From Desulfosoma caldarium (GTDB taxonomy: Bacteria > Desulfobacterota > Syntrophobacteria > Syntrophobacterales > DSM-9756): a DNA stretch of 64,000 nt. Where the stretch lies: positions 372,001-436,000 of the forward strand of contig NZ_RJVA01000010.1 of assembly GCF_003751385.1 (NCBI RefSeq). The letters run 5' to 3'. Positions 43,463 through 52,204 of the stretch are shown one piece after another (the stretch's first letter is position 1; each line of letters starts with the position of its first letter). A model generated the notes under the pieces. It was not told where the DNA came from and ran no database searches. It saw only the letters and a list, made by a program, of their open reading frames with translations. Made by a program: the position numbers and the translations under genes.

Positions 43463-44002
43463 ATGCTGGGAAAAACCGTGCACACTGAAGTGCATGGCAC
43501 GGAGAGTGACTCGAAAGCCTTCTTTCGTGGGGTCACAGCCCGCGACGTGAGGGCCGTGGGAGAACTGCTGCACGAGCTGGGCTATGCCGTTTCGTGGCGC
43601 AGGATCAAAAGCGTGCTCACACGTCTTCTTTAGAATCCCAAAGATCACTGCCTCCTTGCGCTCTGTCCCGTCCGCAGGTCCATCGTGGGCATGATGACGC
43701 TTCGAGTCCTCGAATGCCTTCGCCTCGGGGGACGACAGGTGTCCATCGAGGAACTGGTCGTCAACGCGGAATGGCGAGGCCAAGGGATTGGGCAGGCCTT
43801 AACGGCTTATGCCCTGGCCTTTGCCAAGCGTTGGCACGCTGTCAGAATCGAAGTGCTAACCAGTGAAAGTCGACAGAACACCCAAAGGGGATTCTACGTC
43901 AAGGCGAGATTTGATCAAGTACCGTCCCGCGTCTATCGCAAACGGCTCGGCGACGAAGGCACCACCGCGTCGTCGCAAACCCGAAACACCTCGCAAGACT
44001 AG
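43463..44002 (+). pseudogene. GNAT acetyltransferase gene interrupted by an in-frame TAG
   Basis: From the ATG at 43463 the frame reads FFRGVTARDVRAVGELLHEL, then TRLL, TAG (43631-43633), and continues in the same frame with NPKDHCLLALCPVRRSIVGM, SIEELVVNAEWRGQGIGQAL and TSESRQNTQRGFYVKARF. This is a GNAT domain with the R-x-x-G-x-G acetyl-CoA loop (WRGQGIGQAL) intact. Only one nonsense codon breaks it and no frame shift is needed. Either the gene is a recent pseudogene, the sequence has an error, or TAG is read through. GAAAGG precedes the ATG. Confidence 0.82.
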
Positions 44003-44139
44003 TGAGGAACCAAGCCATGAAAACATGCCTTGATGACGGCTCCCTATTTGATGAAAAGCATGTCATGACCCCAAGGAATAAAGACCAAAATTTGCATTAT
44101 GGTGACCACGCTGCCCTTGGCTTCTTTGTCTGGATCATG

Positions 44140-44166
44140 TAGGGGCAGCCCTTGTGGCTGCCCCTA
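44140..44166. repeat. Palindromic REP-like sequence
   Basis: TAGGGGCAGCC and GGCTGCCCCTA form a perfect 11-base-pair stem around CTTGT. GTGGGG-GCCTG-CCCCAC at about 44197-44213 is a second, smaller palindrome. The type (GGGGCAGCC...GGCTGCCCC) resembles dispersed repeats of deltaproteobacterial genomes. The interval 44003-44558 has no convincing gene. Confidence 0.55.
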
Positions 44167-44558
44167 ATTTGGGAAGGCACGGGGTCTACAAGGTACGCGT
44201 GGGGGCCTGCCCCACGTCGTGTCCTCGGTATCGACGGGCATACCTCAAAGGCAAGGGGGCAAAGGGCATCAAGGGCAGGCGACATTTTCACGCCGCGCCC
44301 ATGCCGACGGGTAGAGATCGTTTTAAACCGCTGCACCTCGTCTGGCAGCGACGTCTGCTTCCTCCATCTCGCACCCCTTTTTGCATACCAAATCCAACGC
44401 TTATGGCTGGTCCACTCCAGTGCGGGGTCACTATAATTCCATGTGACGCCAAAAGTCTTCGTCTTTTTCCCCTTCCGTTGACAACGCAGCATGCAAGCTT
44501 ATGTTTGATTCAAACAGTGGCTTTTGGTGTTTATGAACCTCAACTAAGGAGAGAGACG

Positions 44559-44735
44559 ATGAGCGATGTGAATGCACCGAGCAAGAGGCAACAGTTTGTT
44601 TGGGTCAAGGACAAGGCCGGTAACGAATTTGTGTGCCCTGTCGATGTCCTCAAAAAGCCTTCTGAAATGAGTCCGGACGAACTCAAAGACTGCATTGACG
44701 ACGCAACGAAGCCGCAACCCTATGCTGGAGGTTAG
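44559..44735 (+). CDS. Small acidic hypothetical protein
   Basis: The 58-residue product (MSDVNAPSKRQQFVWVKDKA...PDELKDCIDDATKPQPYAGG) has two Cys and no membrane segment. AAGGAGAGAG precedes the ATG, supporting a real gene despite the size. The family was not recognised. A stem at 44779-44802 follows it. Confidence 0.7.
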   Translation: MSDVNAPSKRQQFVWVKDKAGNEFVCPVDVLKKPSEMSPDELKDCIDDATKPQPYAGG

Positions 44736-44778
44736 TTTAAGTCGATATTCTGCTTAGAATATATTGTTTATGACGAGT

Positions 44779-44802
44779 AGACCCACCCTTTGAGGTGGGT
44801 CT
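44779..44802 (+). terminator. Hairpin, likely terminator
   Basis: AGACCCACC pairs with GGTGGGTCT over CTTTGA, 44 bases after the small gene. The T run that follows is short and broken (TAGCTTTCC), so efficiency is uncertain. Confidence 0.55.
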
Positions 44803-44863
44803 TAGCTTTCCATAGTGCCCTAAGTATGGAAAAGGCCATGCATGACTGAACTCCGATAGACTT

Positions 44864-47800
44864 CTAAGCCACGGCTTCCAGGTGGGATACGGAAAGGCTC
44901 ACAGCCCCAAAGGATGCGTCTACGGTGCCTCGCAAAGCATAGGGCCGCTCCCATCCCAGGCTCTGGCAGAATCGGCGGTAGGCGTCGGGGAAGAAAACCG
45001 TTTCATAAATGGCCGTCTCGTCTTCAAAGGACACGAAGGCCATTGGATCCCCATGCTGTGTGACCACCTCCTTGCGCGTGATGGGCCATCCTTTGACCCA
45101 AACTGTTCTGCCCACCCATTGCGCCAGATCTTGGGCTCGAACCCACGGTCGAGGTCGCTTGCGGTAAGCTTCTTCATGGCACACCAACGGATGCGTGGAA
45201 AGGACGAAACCCAACGCTTCCTGTTCCTGGCGCCATAGCATGGCCGCTTCAGGCGGCGGCAAATCGGGCACACCGGTTTTCCCTTTCCTCAAGGTCCGGC
45301 CTTCAACGGCATCGAATAGCTTGTTTCCCAAAGGCGCGGCCCTTGAACCCGCAAAAACCGAGGGAGAGGCGACCGCCAGGGGGGCCACCCTGGGGTTCTT
45401 CGACACATCGCCATAGGGATGCGGAAAGGGCACGGGCCGATGCCGATCCTCACGCCCCAAAGTCTCGCCCCTGGCCCCCTGCGGTCGAGGGATCCAGGAA
45501 TTCGGAGAAAACATGTTTGAGCCCCCGTCGTTTGACGGCGAACGCGCCGACCCACATCGAGCATAGATCCACCACAAAAGCTGGGCCCGGTTTAAAGGCC
45601 TGGCCACGCTGTCCAGGGCGCCGCTCTTGGCCAGCACCACCGCGTCCGAAGCGGTCAAAGGCACGCGACGCCACAGGTCGTCCAGAGATGCAAAGGGACC
45701 GTTTCGAACCCGCTCTTCCAGAAGTCGATCCACGGTATCCCGGCGAATTCCCTGAAGCATCTGCAACCCCAATCGCACCGTCCGATCCTTGCCCCAACAC
45801 TTCCATCGGCTTGCGTTCACATCGGGCCCCAAGACCTTCAGGCCCATGCGTCGCGCTTCCGAAATGTAGGCAAAGCTCGTGTAGTAGCCCCCTCCATTGG
45901 CCAGCACCGCCGCCATGAATTCGGCGGGGTAATGCACCTTGAGCCACGCCGATTTGAAACTCACCAGTGCATAGGACGCCGAATGAGGCTTGCAAAAGGA
46001 ATATCCGGCAAAGGAGGTGAACATCTCCCAAAGGCTTTGCACCACGTCCTCGGCCACGCCACGGCGCCGGCACCCATCTTCAAAACGCCGCCGATAATCC
46101 TCGATCTGTTCCCGGCTTTTCTTGCTCAACACCTTGCGCAATCCATCAGCTTCCGCCCACTGAAACCCGGCCAGGGCCATGGCACACAGGACCACATGTT
46201 CCTGGTACACCAGGATGCCGTAGGTTTCTTCCAGCAGATCCTTGAGGTCGGGATGGAGGGGTTCCCAGGGCTTGCCGTGAAGGCGTTCGATGTAAGCATG
46301 AATATAGCGGTTGGCAGCAGGCCGAATAATGGATGAATGAATCACCAGGTGGGCAAAATCTCCACGGCGCGTCTTTTGCTGAAGCTGGCGCATGGCGGGT
46401 GATTCCACGTAAAAAACGCCCATGGTGTCACCTCGAGCCAAAAGCCCTTGGGTTTGGGGATCGTCCAAGGGATTCAAGGAAGCATAATCGATCCGACGGC
46501 CCGTGTTTTCCGCCACCATGTTCAAAGCGTCCCGAATGACGCCCAAGGAACGGTTCCCCAAAAGATCAATCTTGACCAAGCCTCCTTCTTCTGCCTGATC
46601 CTTATCCCACTGAATGATCCTCACCCCTTTGGCGGCCCGCTGCACGGGCACTCGACGATCCACACGATCCGGAGCCAGCACTATGCCTCCGCAGTGCACG
46701 GAAACATGGCGAGGCAGCCCTTCCAGTCGAGCAGCAAGGCGAAGAATTTCCGGCCACGGCGGATTCAGAGAAAAACCGCGAAAAGCCGGATGCGATCGCA
46801 CCCGCGCCTCGATGCGCTCCGGTCGCGTCCACCCACTCAAGCGTCGGCTCACTTCCGCAATGTCCGCCGCAGGCACGCCGTAGACCTTGGCCGTTTCCCG
46901 CACGGCCGCGCGCGCCCCAAATCCCACGTGGTTCGCCACCATGGCAAACCGTTCGGCACCGTAGATCTGTTCCACTTCTTTTAGAAGCTCATCCCGTTCA
47001 TCCCATGGAAAATCCACATCGATGTCCGGATGGTCTTGCCGATGGGGGTTGAGAAACCTTTCGAAAACCAACTGGTGCTCCAGAGGATCCACATGCGTGA
47101 TACCCAAAAGATAGCTCACCAGGCTCGCTGCCGCGCTGCCTCGGCCGCAATGCATGGGACGACGCCCCACAATGTCGGCCACCACAAGAAAGTAATCCAC
47201 ATAACCTTTGGCATGAATGAGCTCCAGTTCCGCGGCAAGTCTTTGTTCCAGTTCAGGAAAACTTCGCCCATAGCGCCACCGCACGCCTTTTCGACAGCGC
47301 CGAACCAGCACATCAAAGCCATCTTCCGATCCGTTGCCATAGGCGGGAAAAACGGTTTCAAAACGGCTCCAATCCGTGAAACATTGGCGCAGGAGTGTTT
47401 CCGCATTACTCACGGCTTCAGGGCAATGGGGAAAATGGCGGGCCGCCGCCTCCACAGGCTTCAACCACGCTTCCGAAGACGCCAGTTCCCGAGGATCCAA
47501 GGTGCTCAAAGTCCTGTTGGTGTCAATGGCGCGCACCAGCCGATGCAGGGAAAAATCTTCCGGATCGGCAAAATAGACCGGATGCACGGCCACCGCGGGG
47601 ACTTTCATCTCCTTAGCCATGCGCAACGTTCGACGCCCCGCGGGGCCCGGAAGCACCGCCGCGTAGGTTTCTACACGAGAACGAACGGCTTTAAGAAATG
47701 CCTCATCGGCACTGACCATCGCCACATGAGCCCCTCCATGGGCGCAATCCCTTTCCAAGGAAAAGCCGGAATCCAGATGAAGCCGGGTCACCAGAGCGCA

Positions 47801-48052
47801 GAGCCTTTCATAGCCCGTGAAATCCTTAGCCAGTGCCAGCACGTGCCGCCCTTCATGGACCAGGTGCACACCCACCACCGGAGCCAGGCCCTCACGGCGC
47901 GCTGCGCTGAGAAAGCGCATCAGGCCGTAAAAACCGTTGCGATCGGCGCACAGCACCGCCTTGTGTCCCCGTTCCGCGGCACGCCGACACAACATCTCGG
48001 GAGAACTCACCCCTCGCATGAACGAATAAAAGGTATGAACAACCCAGAGCAT
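44864..48052 (-). CDS. dnaE2: Error-prone DNA polymerase III alpha subunit DnaE2 (ImuC)
   Basis: The 1062-residue protein has an N-terminal PHP domain (VVHTFYSFMRGVSSPEMLCR), then the polymerase core: MHCGRGSAAASLVSYLLGIT, and PDIDVDFPWDERDEL with catalytic Asp residues. Helix-hairpin and OB-type regions follow, with AFVSFEDETAIYETVFFPDA near the end. Its length fits DnaE2, shorter than the replicative DnaE. It carries out mutagenic translesion synthesis after damage. It lies 28 bases after imuB and GAGG precedes its ATG. Confidence 0.95.
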   Translation of the reverse strand: MLWVVHTFYSFMRGVSSPEMLCRRAAERGHKAVLCADRNGFYGLMRFLSAARREGLAPVVGVHLVHEGRHVLALAKDFTGYERLCALVTRLHLDSGFSLERDCAHGGAHVAMVSADEAFLKAVRSRVETYAAVLPGPAGRRTLRMAKEMKVPAVAVHPVYFADPEDFSLHRLVRAIDTNRTLSTLDPRELASSEAWLKPVEAAARHFPHCPEAVSNAETLLRQCFTDWSRFETVFPAYGNGSEDGFDVLVRRCRKGVRWRYGRSFPELEQRLAAELELIHAKGYVDYFLVVADIVGRRPMHCGRGSAAASLVSYLLGITHVDPLEHQLVFERFLNPHRQDHPDIDVDFPWDERDELLKEVEQIYGAERFAMVANHVGFGARAAVRETAKVYGVPAADIAEVSRRLSGWTRPERIEARVRSHPAFRGFSLNPPWPEILRLAARLEGLPRHVSVHCGGIVLAPDRVDRRVPVQRAAKGVRIIQWDKDQAEEGGLVKIDLLGNRSLGVIRDALNMVAENTGRRIDYASLNPLDDPQTQGLLARGDTMGVFYVESPAMRQLQQKTRRGDFAHLVIHSSIIRPAANRYIHAYIERLHGKPWEPLHPDLKDLLEETYGILVYQEHVVLCAMALAGFQWAEADGLRKVLSKKSREQIEDYRRRFEDGCRRRGVAEDVVQSLWEMFTSFAGYSFCKPHSASYALVSFKSAWLKVHYPAEFMAAVLANGGGYYTSFAYISEARRMGLKVLGPDVNASRWKCWGKDRTVRLGLQMLQGIRRDTVDRLLEERVRNGPFASLDDLWRRVPLTASDAVVLAKSGALDSVARPLNRAQLLWWIYARCGSARSPSNDGGSNMFSPNSWIPRPQGARGETLGREDRHRPVPFPHPYGDVSKNPRVAPLAVASPSVFAGSRAAPLGNKLFDAVEGRTLRKGKTGVPDLPPPEAAMLWRQEQEALGFVLSTHPLVCHEEAYRKRPRPWVRAQDLAQWVGRTVWVKGWPITRKEVVTQHGDPMAFVSFEDETAIYETVFFPDAYRRFCQSLGWERPYALRGTVDASFGAVSLSVSHLEAVA

Positions 48053-48080
48053 GGCGCCTCGTTACCCAACACTGCTCGGG

Positions 48081-49253
48081 TTATTTTTGCGCTCCGTACC
48101 CCACTGCCCACATAAGGGCGTTATGCCCGTAGCGGCTTCGCACGGTATCCAAAGCGTGCTGAATCCGTTGCTCTCGAGCCTCCGAAAGCCCTGTTTCGGG
48201 AAACAACGCCAGCTGCCGCACAGGCAGCTGAAACCGGCTCCATGTGACGGCGATTCGACGCAGCGCCACCCGCCTCTGGCATACCGATCGAGCCAGAGCG
48301 CGCACCGCGTGAAAAAGGGCTCGATCCAGCACCTGCGCCTCCGGGCGCACGTGCCGAGTTCCCTGCACTTCCATCCCGTCGGCGTAGCGCACTTCCAAAA
48401 GAAGGCGACCGGGCAGGCGGTTGCGGCGCCTGAGCGTCCAGCCGGCTTCTTCCACGAGCCGCAGAAGCACGGCATCGATTTCATGCCAATCTATGGTTTC
48501 CCGTGCCAACTCATGGACCAGCCGCAAAGCCGCGTCCTTTTCAAAAGGGACCACCGGCGAAGGGTCTTCGCCACGGGCAAGCTGCACAAGGCGTGAGGCG
48601 TGATGGCCCACAACGGGCACGAGATCTTCGGGATTTAAAGCCGCCAACTGACCGATGCGGCGAATGTTCACATCCGCGAGTCGATCCGCCGTCTTGGGCC
48701 CAAGGCCGGGAAGCGCTTCGACGGAAAGGCCCTGAAGAAAGGTGCGTTCTCCGCCCGGAAACACCCGGCTCACGTCGCCCACATCCACGCAGTCGGCAGC
48801 CACCTGGCTGACGAGTTTGTTGCTCGCAAGGCCCGCTCGCGTGGGCAGTCGACGGCGATGCAGCATCTCCTCTTCCAGCCGACAGGCCGTGTCCGTAAAA
48901 GGGCCCCAAAGGCGCCGGGTTCCCGACAGATCCACGAAATAGCGCCCCAAAGCCCCGGCTTCCACTACAGGAGAAAAGGCCATGAGGTCCCGAACGATGG
49001 TTTCATGGACGTTCCGGTAAAAAGACCGATCCGGAGGCACCACCTGCAGAGCTCGACAACGCCGCACGGCCACCGCCCACGGCATTCCTTCTCGAATCCC
49101 CTCTCGACGCGCCAAAGCGTTCGCCGCCAACACCACAGCCCGTCCGCCGGCATCGGCCACCGCCAAAGGACGTCGCCTTCGAGACGGATCCCGCAGCTCT
49201 TCCAGCACCGCACAAAAATCGGGCACATGAAGATGCACCACAGCCCGTTCCAT
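48081..49253 (-). CDS. imuB: ImuB-like catalytically inactive Y-family polymerase
   Basis: The 390-residue protein is a Y-family polymerase homolog: AVVHLHVPDFCAVLEEL, FSPVVEAGALGRYFVDLSG, LPGLGPKTADRLADVNIRRI. The catalytic residues are gone: the first Asp region reads HLHVPD and the usual S-x-D-E segment reads AGALGR (G103, R104). This identifies ImuB, the adaptor that brings DnaE2 to the beta clamp, rather than DinB. The C-terminal QLPVRQLALFPETG could serve as a clamp-binding motif. No imuA gene or LexA box is visible upstream. Confidence 0.9.
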   Translation of the reverse strand: MERAVVHLHVPDFCAVLEELRDPSRRRRPLAVADAGGRAVVLAANALARREGIREGMPWAVAVRRCRALQVVPPDRSFYRNVHETIVRDLMAFSPVVEAGALGRYFVDLSGTRRLWGPFTDTACRLEEEMLHRRRLPTRAGLASNKLVSQVAADCVDVGDVSRVFPGGERTFLQGLSVEALPGLGPKTADRLADVNIRRIGQLAALNPEDLVPVVGHHASRLVQLARGEDPSPVVPFEKDAALRLVHELARETIDWHEIDAVLLRLVEEAGWTLRRRNRLPGRLLLEVRYADGMEVQGTRHVRPEAQVLDRALFHAVRALARSVCQRRVALRRIAVTWSRFQLPVRQLALFPETGLSEAREQRIQHALDTVRSRYGHNALMWAVGYGAQK

Positions 49254-49362
49254 AAGGCATGCGCTCCCGGCGCCTTTTCACGGCGCGTCCCCACAAGGGG
49301 TCAAGTTCGTCGGCACCCTATGATGGTAAAGTGAACAAAAGGTGAAAGTCAAGGGGAACTGC

Positions 49363-50526
49363 TTACAGAGGGGCGTCAAAGGGGCGAGCGTAGCCGGTGA
49401 GTTCCACGTAGCCCAAGCCTTGCACGCTGTGGCCCTGCCGCGTGCCTCGACACGACACGGACCCCTCCCAGTACGTGACCCCGGTGCTGGACCCGGTTTC
49501 CAGTTCCTGATCCGCAAGGTTGGGACGGATTTCCAATTCCAGCGCCAACTTGGGCACCTTTAGGCGCCATTGGGCCGGATACGTCGCCTTGGATCGAGGA
49601 CTTTTCCATGTCGCAATGACATCTAGAAGGATTTCGTCGCGACCAAGATGATGCGTGGTCCCCGAGGCCTGCACAAAGGTACCACTGGATGCGGGGTGCC
49701 ATGAACCGTCCTTTTGGCGCAGGCCAAACACCATGAGTTCCGTGGTGTCGTCCAGCTGCAGACCGAACCAGTCCCAACCTTGCAGCCCGGGTTCCAGGGG
49801 TTCCGAACTGTATTCGTGATCCATCCAAGCAAAGCCCGTCACGTCATAAGTCTCGTCTTTTACCCGCACCGTTCCCTGAGCTTTCAGGCGGGTCAGAGAA
49901 TAGTAGCAGCTGGCCCTTTCAGGGTCGGAGCCTTTAAGGCTGTAGCCTTCGATGCCGTGCAGCACCACAGGCTTTTGGGGCTCGAGGCGAAGATCCAAAG
50001 CAAAATGCCGAGCCTCCGCTCGCAGTCCGTGGTGCTTCGGCCCAATGTGCGCCCTCCAGGGATGAACCCAGACGGCGACGGTCTTCTGGGTCGCCTCGAC
50101 ACCCGCGACGCCGGCGGCTCCCCGCAGGGCTTTCTCCTCGTAACGAAAGCGCCCTTCCAACACATCGCTTAAAGCCGCATGGGCAAAAAAGATCTGGTTT
50201 GTGCGCCACGGAGACGATGGTCCGGCCTGTTTGGCCTGTGTGGTGTGGTCCTTTTCTGAAGACAACTGGTGGCGAAAAAAGGTCAATTGAAAGCCGAAGA
50301 GCCGTCCGGTTTCCGTCCGCACATTGCCCGTATAGTACCACCATTCGGTGCGATAGCCTTCGTGAGCTCCATGGTCCTTGGGGAATCGCATACCGCACGG
50401 GCCCCGCACCTTGAAGAATCCGGACGCCGTGTCCTGAGCCCACACCCAGTTTTCCAAAAAACCACAAAGCACTAGCAGCAGCGCGAAGGCCTCGAGCATG
50501 GCGCGCAGTTGACTGAACCTCCGCAT
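49363..50526 (-). CDS. Secreted lipocalin-like (CrtC/AttH) family protein
   Basis: The 387-residue product has a signal peptide (LLVLCGFLENWVWA-QDT), then the hallmark HEGYRTEWWYYTGNVRTETG near residue 55, GFQLTFFRHQL, and the central DVTGFAWMDHEYSSEPLEPG with WDWFGLQLDDTTELMVFGLR. This family includes carotenoid 1,2-hydratase and AttH and is annotated as predicted secreted hydrolase. Usual partners are FtsX-like permeases, absent here. The ATG at 50526 has GGAG six bases upstream. Its substrate is unknown. Confidence 0.88.
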   Translation of the reverse strand: MRRFSQLRAMLEAFALLLVLCGFLENWVWAQDTASGFFKVRGPCGMRFPKDHGAHEGYRTEWWYYTGNVRTETGRLFGFQLTFFRHQLSSEKDHTTQAKQAGPSSPWRTNQIFFAHAALSDVLEGRFRYEEKALRGAAGVAGVEATQKTVAVWVHPWRAHIGPKHHGLRAEARHFALDLRLEPQKPVVLHGIEGYSLKGSDPERASCYYSLTRLKAQGTVRVKDETYDVTGFAWMDHEYSSEPLEPGLQGWDWFGLQLDDTTELMVFGLRQKDGSWHPASSGTFVQASGTTHHLGRDEILLDVIATWKSPRSKATYPAQWRLKVPKLALELEIRPNLADQELETGSSTGVTYWEGSVSCRGTRQGHSVQGLGYVELTGYARPFDAPL

Positions 50527-50601
50527 GATCGGCTCCACAACGTTTTCGCATGATGTTCCATGGACACGTTTCGCTCGTTAGTATACCTTTGTTGTGAGAT
50601 C

Positions 50602-52104
50602 ATGGGAAAAGCGTTTAAATCACGTAAGGGAAAGGCAACTCCAGTGAAGAGGACATTGGACCCCCCTCCCTTGCCTAAAAATGTTCTTCGAGCCCTTCAA
50701 GACATCGTCGGTCATGAACACGTGCTGACGACCCTGGAAGACCGCACGACCTACAGTTATGATGCCAGCAAACTCTCCGCCCTTCCCCAGGCTGTGGTCT
50801 TTCCCGCCGATGTGCAGCAAGTCAGCCACGTGGTTCGATTGGCTAACCGGTGGCGTTTTCCCATTTATCCGCGCGGCGCCGGAAGCGGCATGGTCGGCGG
50901 CGTGGTGCCTGAGCGGGGGGGCGTGGTGCTATCCTTGGCCCGGTTCAATCGCATTTTAGAAATTCATGCCGAAGACATGATCGCCGTGGTGGAACCCGCG
51001 GTGGTCACAGGTGTCTTTCAAAAAACGGTGGCCCAATATGGGTTGTTCTATCCGCCGGATCCGGCCAGCCTGGAATTTTCCACCCTTGGCGGCAACGTGG
51101 CCACCTGTGCCGGAGGGCCTCGAGCGGTCAAGTACGGCGTGACTCGCGATTATGTGCTGGGCTTGGAAGTCGTGCTGCCCACGGGGGAGCGGATCACCAC
51201 GGGCACACGAACCATGAAAGGGGTGGTGGGGTATGACCTGACCAGGCTTTTCGTGGGATCGGAAGGCACCCTGGGAGTGATCACCAAGATCGTCGTGCGC
51301 CTTATTCCAGCCCCTGAAGCCGTCATGACGGTTTCGGCCGTCTTTTCCTCCATCGAACAGGCGAGCCAGGCCGTGTGTGCCGTGCTGCAGGCCCGCATCA
51401 TTCCCACATGTCTTGAACTGCTTGACGGCGCGACGCTGCGCGCTGTGGAGCCCTATTGCCCTCTGGGTCTTTCCGAAAGGGCCGATGGCATGCTCATTGC
51501 CGAAGTTGACGGCCCCCCGGAAGTCTTGCCGCGACACGTCGCCATCATGGAAGAGGTCTTTCGCCGGCACGGCGCCTTTGAGGTCTTTCGCGCGGAAACA
51601 CCCCAGGACAGAGAAAAGCTTTGGGCCGCTCGGCGCGCCATTTCTCCGGCCTTGGGCCGCATTCGCTCCGGAAAGATCAACGAGGACGTCACTGTTCCCC
51701 GATCCCGCATCGCCGACCTGATCAAGTTCAACCAGGCCCTCGCACGCAAATACGACCTGGTCATCGTCAGCTTTGGCCATGCCGGAGACGGCAACATTCA
51801 CACGAATATCATGGTGGATCGGTCCGACGCCCGGGAAATGGCCCGCGCCGAAAAGGCTGTGGAGGAACTCTTTCGCGAGGTACTTCGCCTTCAAGGGACC
51901 ATTTCCGGAGAACACGGCATTGGCCTCACCAAGAGTTGTTTCTTCCAGTGGGAAGTGCATCCGGAAGCCTTTGACGCCATGGTGCGCATCAAGCGCGCTC
52001 TCGATCCCCACGACATCATGAACCCAGGAAAAATGTTCCTTCCCAACCGCGCCTTCTTTGGAACGGCGGCCGTCACCGGCCCAAAACGCTCCCTCAGACC
52101 ATGA
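50602..52104 (+). CDS. FAD-linked oxidase, GlcD/D-lactate dehydrogenase type
   Basis: The product of about 500 residues has the FAD-binding PCMH domain (PIYPRGAGSGMVGGVV, STLGGNVATCAGGPRAVKYG, VGYDLTRLFVGSEGTLGVIT) and the C-terminal catalytic part with FGHAGDGNIHTNIM, ISGEHGIGLTKS and DPHDIMNPGKMFLP. It oxidises a 2-hydroxy acid such as glycolate or D-lactate. The start is uncertain: ATG at 50602, or GTG at 50644 behind GAAAGG. No GlcE/GlcF or Fe-S partner is adjacent, so the electron acceptor is unknown. Confidence 0.9.
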   Translation: MGKAFKSRKGKATPVKRTLDPPPLPKNVLRALQDIVGHEHVLTTLEDRTTYSYDASKLSALPQAVVFPADVQQVSHVVRLANRWRFPIYPRGAGSGMVGGVVPERGGVVLSLARFNRILEIHAEDMIAVVEPAVVTGVFQKTVAQYGLFYPPDPASLEFSTLGGNVATCAGGPRAVKYGVTRDYVLGLEVVLPTGERITTGTRTMKGVVGYDLTRLFVGSEGTLGVITKIVVRLIPAPEAVMTVSAVFSSIEQASQAVCAVLQARIIPTCLELLDGATLRAVEPYCPLGLSERADGMLIAEVDGPPEVLPRHVAIMEEVFRRHGAFEVFRAETPQDREKLWAARRAISPALGRIRSGKINEDVTVPRSRIADLIKFNQALARKYDLVIVSFGHAGDGNIHTNIMVDRSDAREMARAEKAVEELFREVLRLQGTISGEHGIGLTKSCFFQWEVHPEAFDAMVRIKRALDPHDIMNPGKMFLPNRAFFGTAAVTGPKRSLRP

Positions 52105-52124
52105 CCGCTCCTTTGGCAAACAAA

Positions 52125-52160
52125 ACCCCCAAAGGCACACCGCCGAGCGCCCTTGGGGGT
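52125..52160 (-). terminator. Rho-independent terminator downstream of qmoC
   Basis: On the minus strand ACCCCCAAGGG and CCTTTGGGGGT pair with one mismatch and are followed by TTTTGTTTG. It lies 45 bases after qmoC. Confidence 0.7.
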
Positions 52161-52204
52161 CCCTCGATAGCTTGGGAACCTCTGATGCCGCGAGCTAGAG
52201 ACAC

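Noticed and set aside
47030-48115. Plus-strand frame opposite dnaE2
   Set aside because: dnaE2 active-site motifs on the minus strand are conserved; the plus frame is His-rich composition only.
48081-49253. Assignment as active DNA polymerase IV (DinB)
   Set aside because: The catalytic Asp/Glu positions are replaced, and the neighbour is dnaE2, so ImuB fits better.
50956-52140. Minus-strand frame opposite the GlcD-type gene
   Set aside because: The plus strand has complete FAD-oxidase motifs; the minus translation is His/Gly-rich and unrelated to any family.
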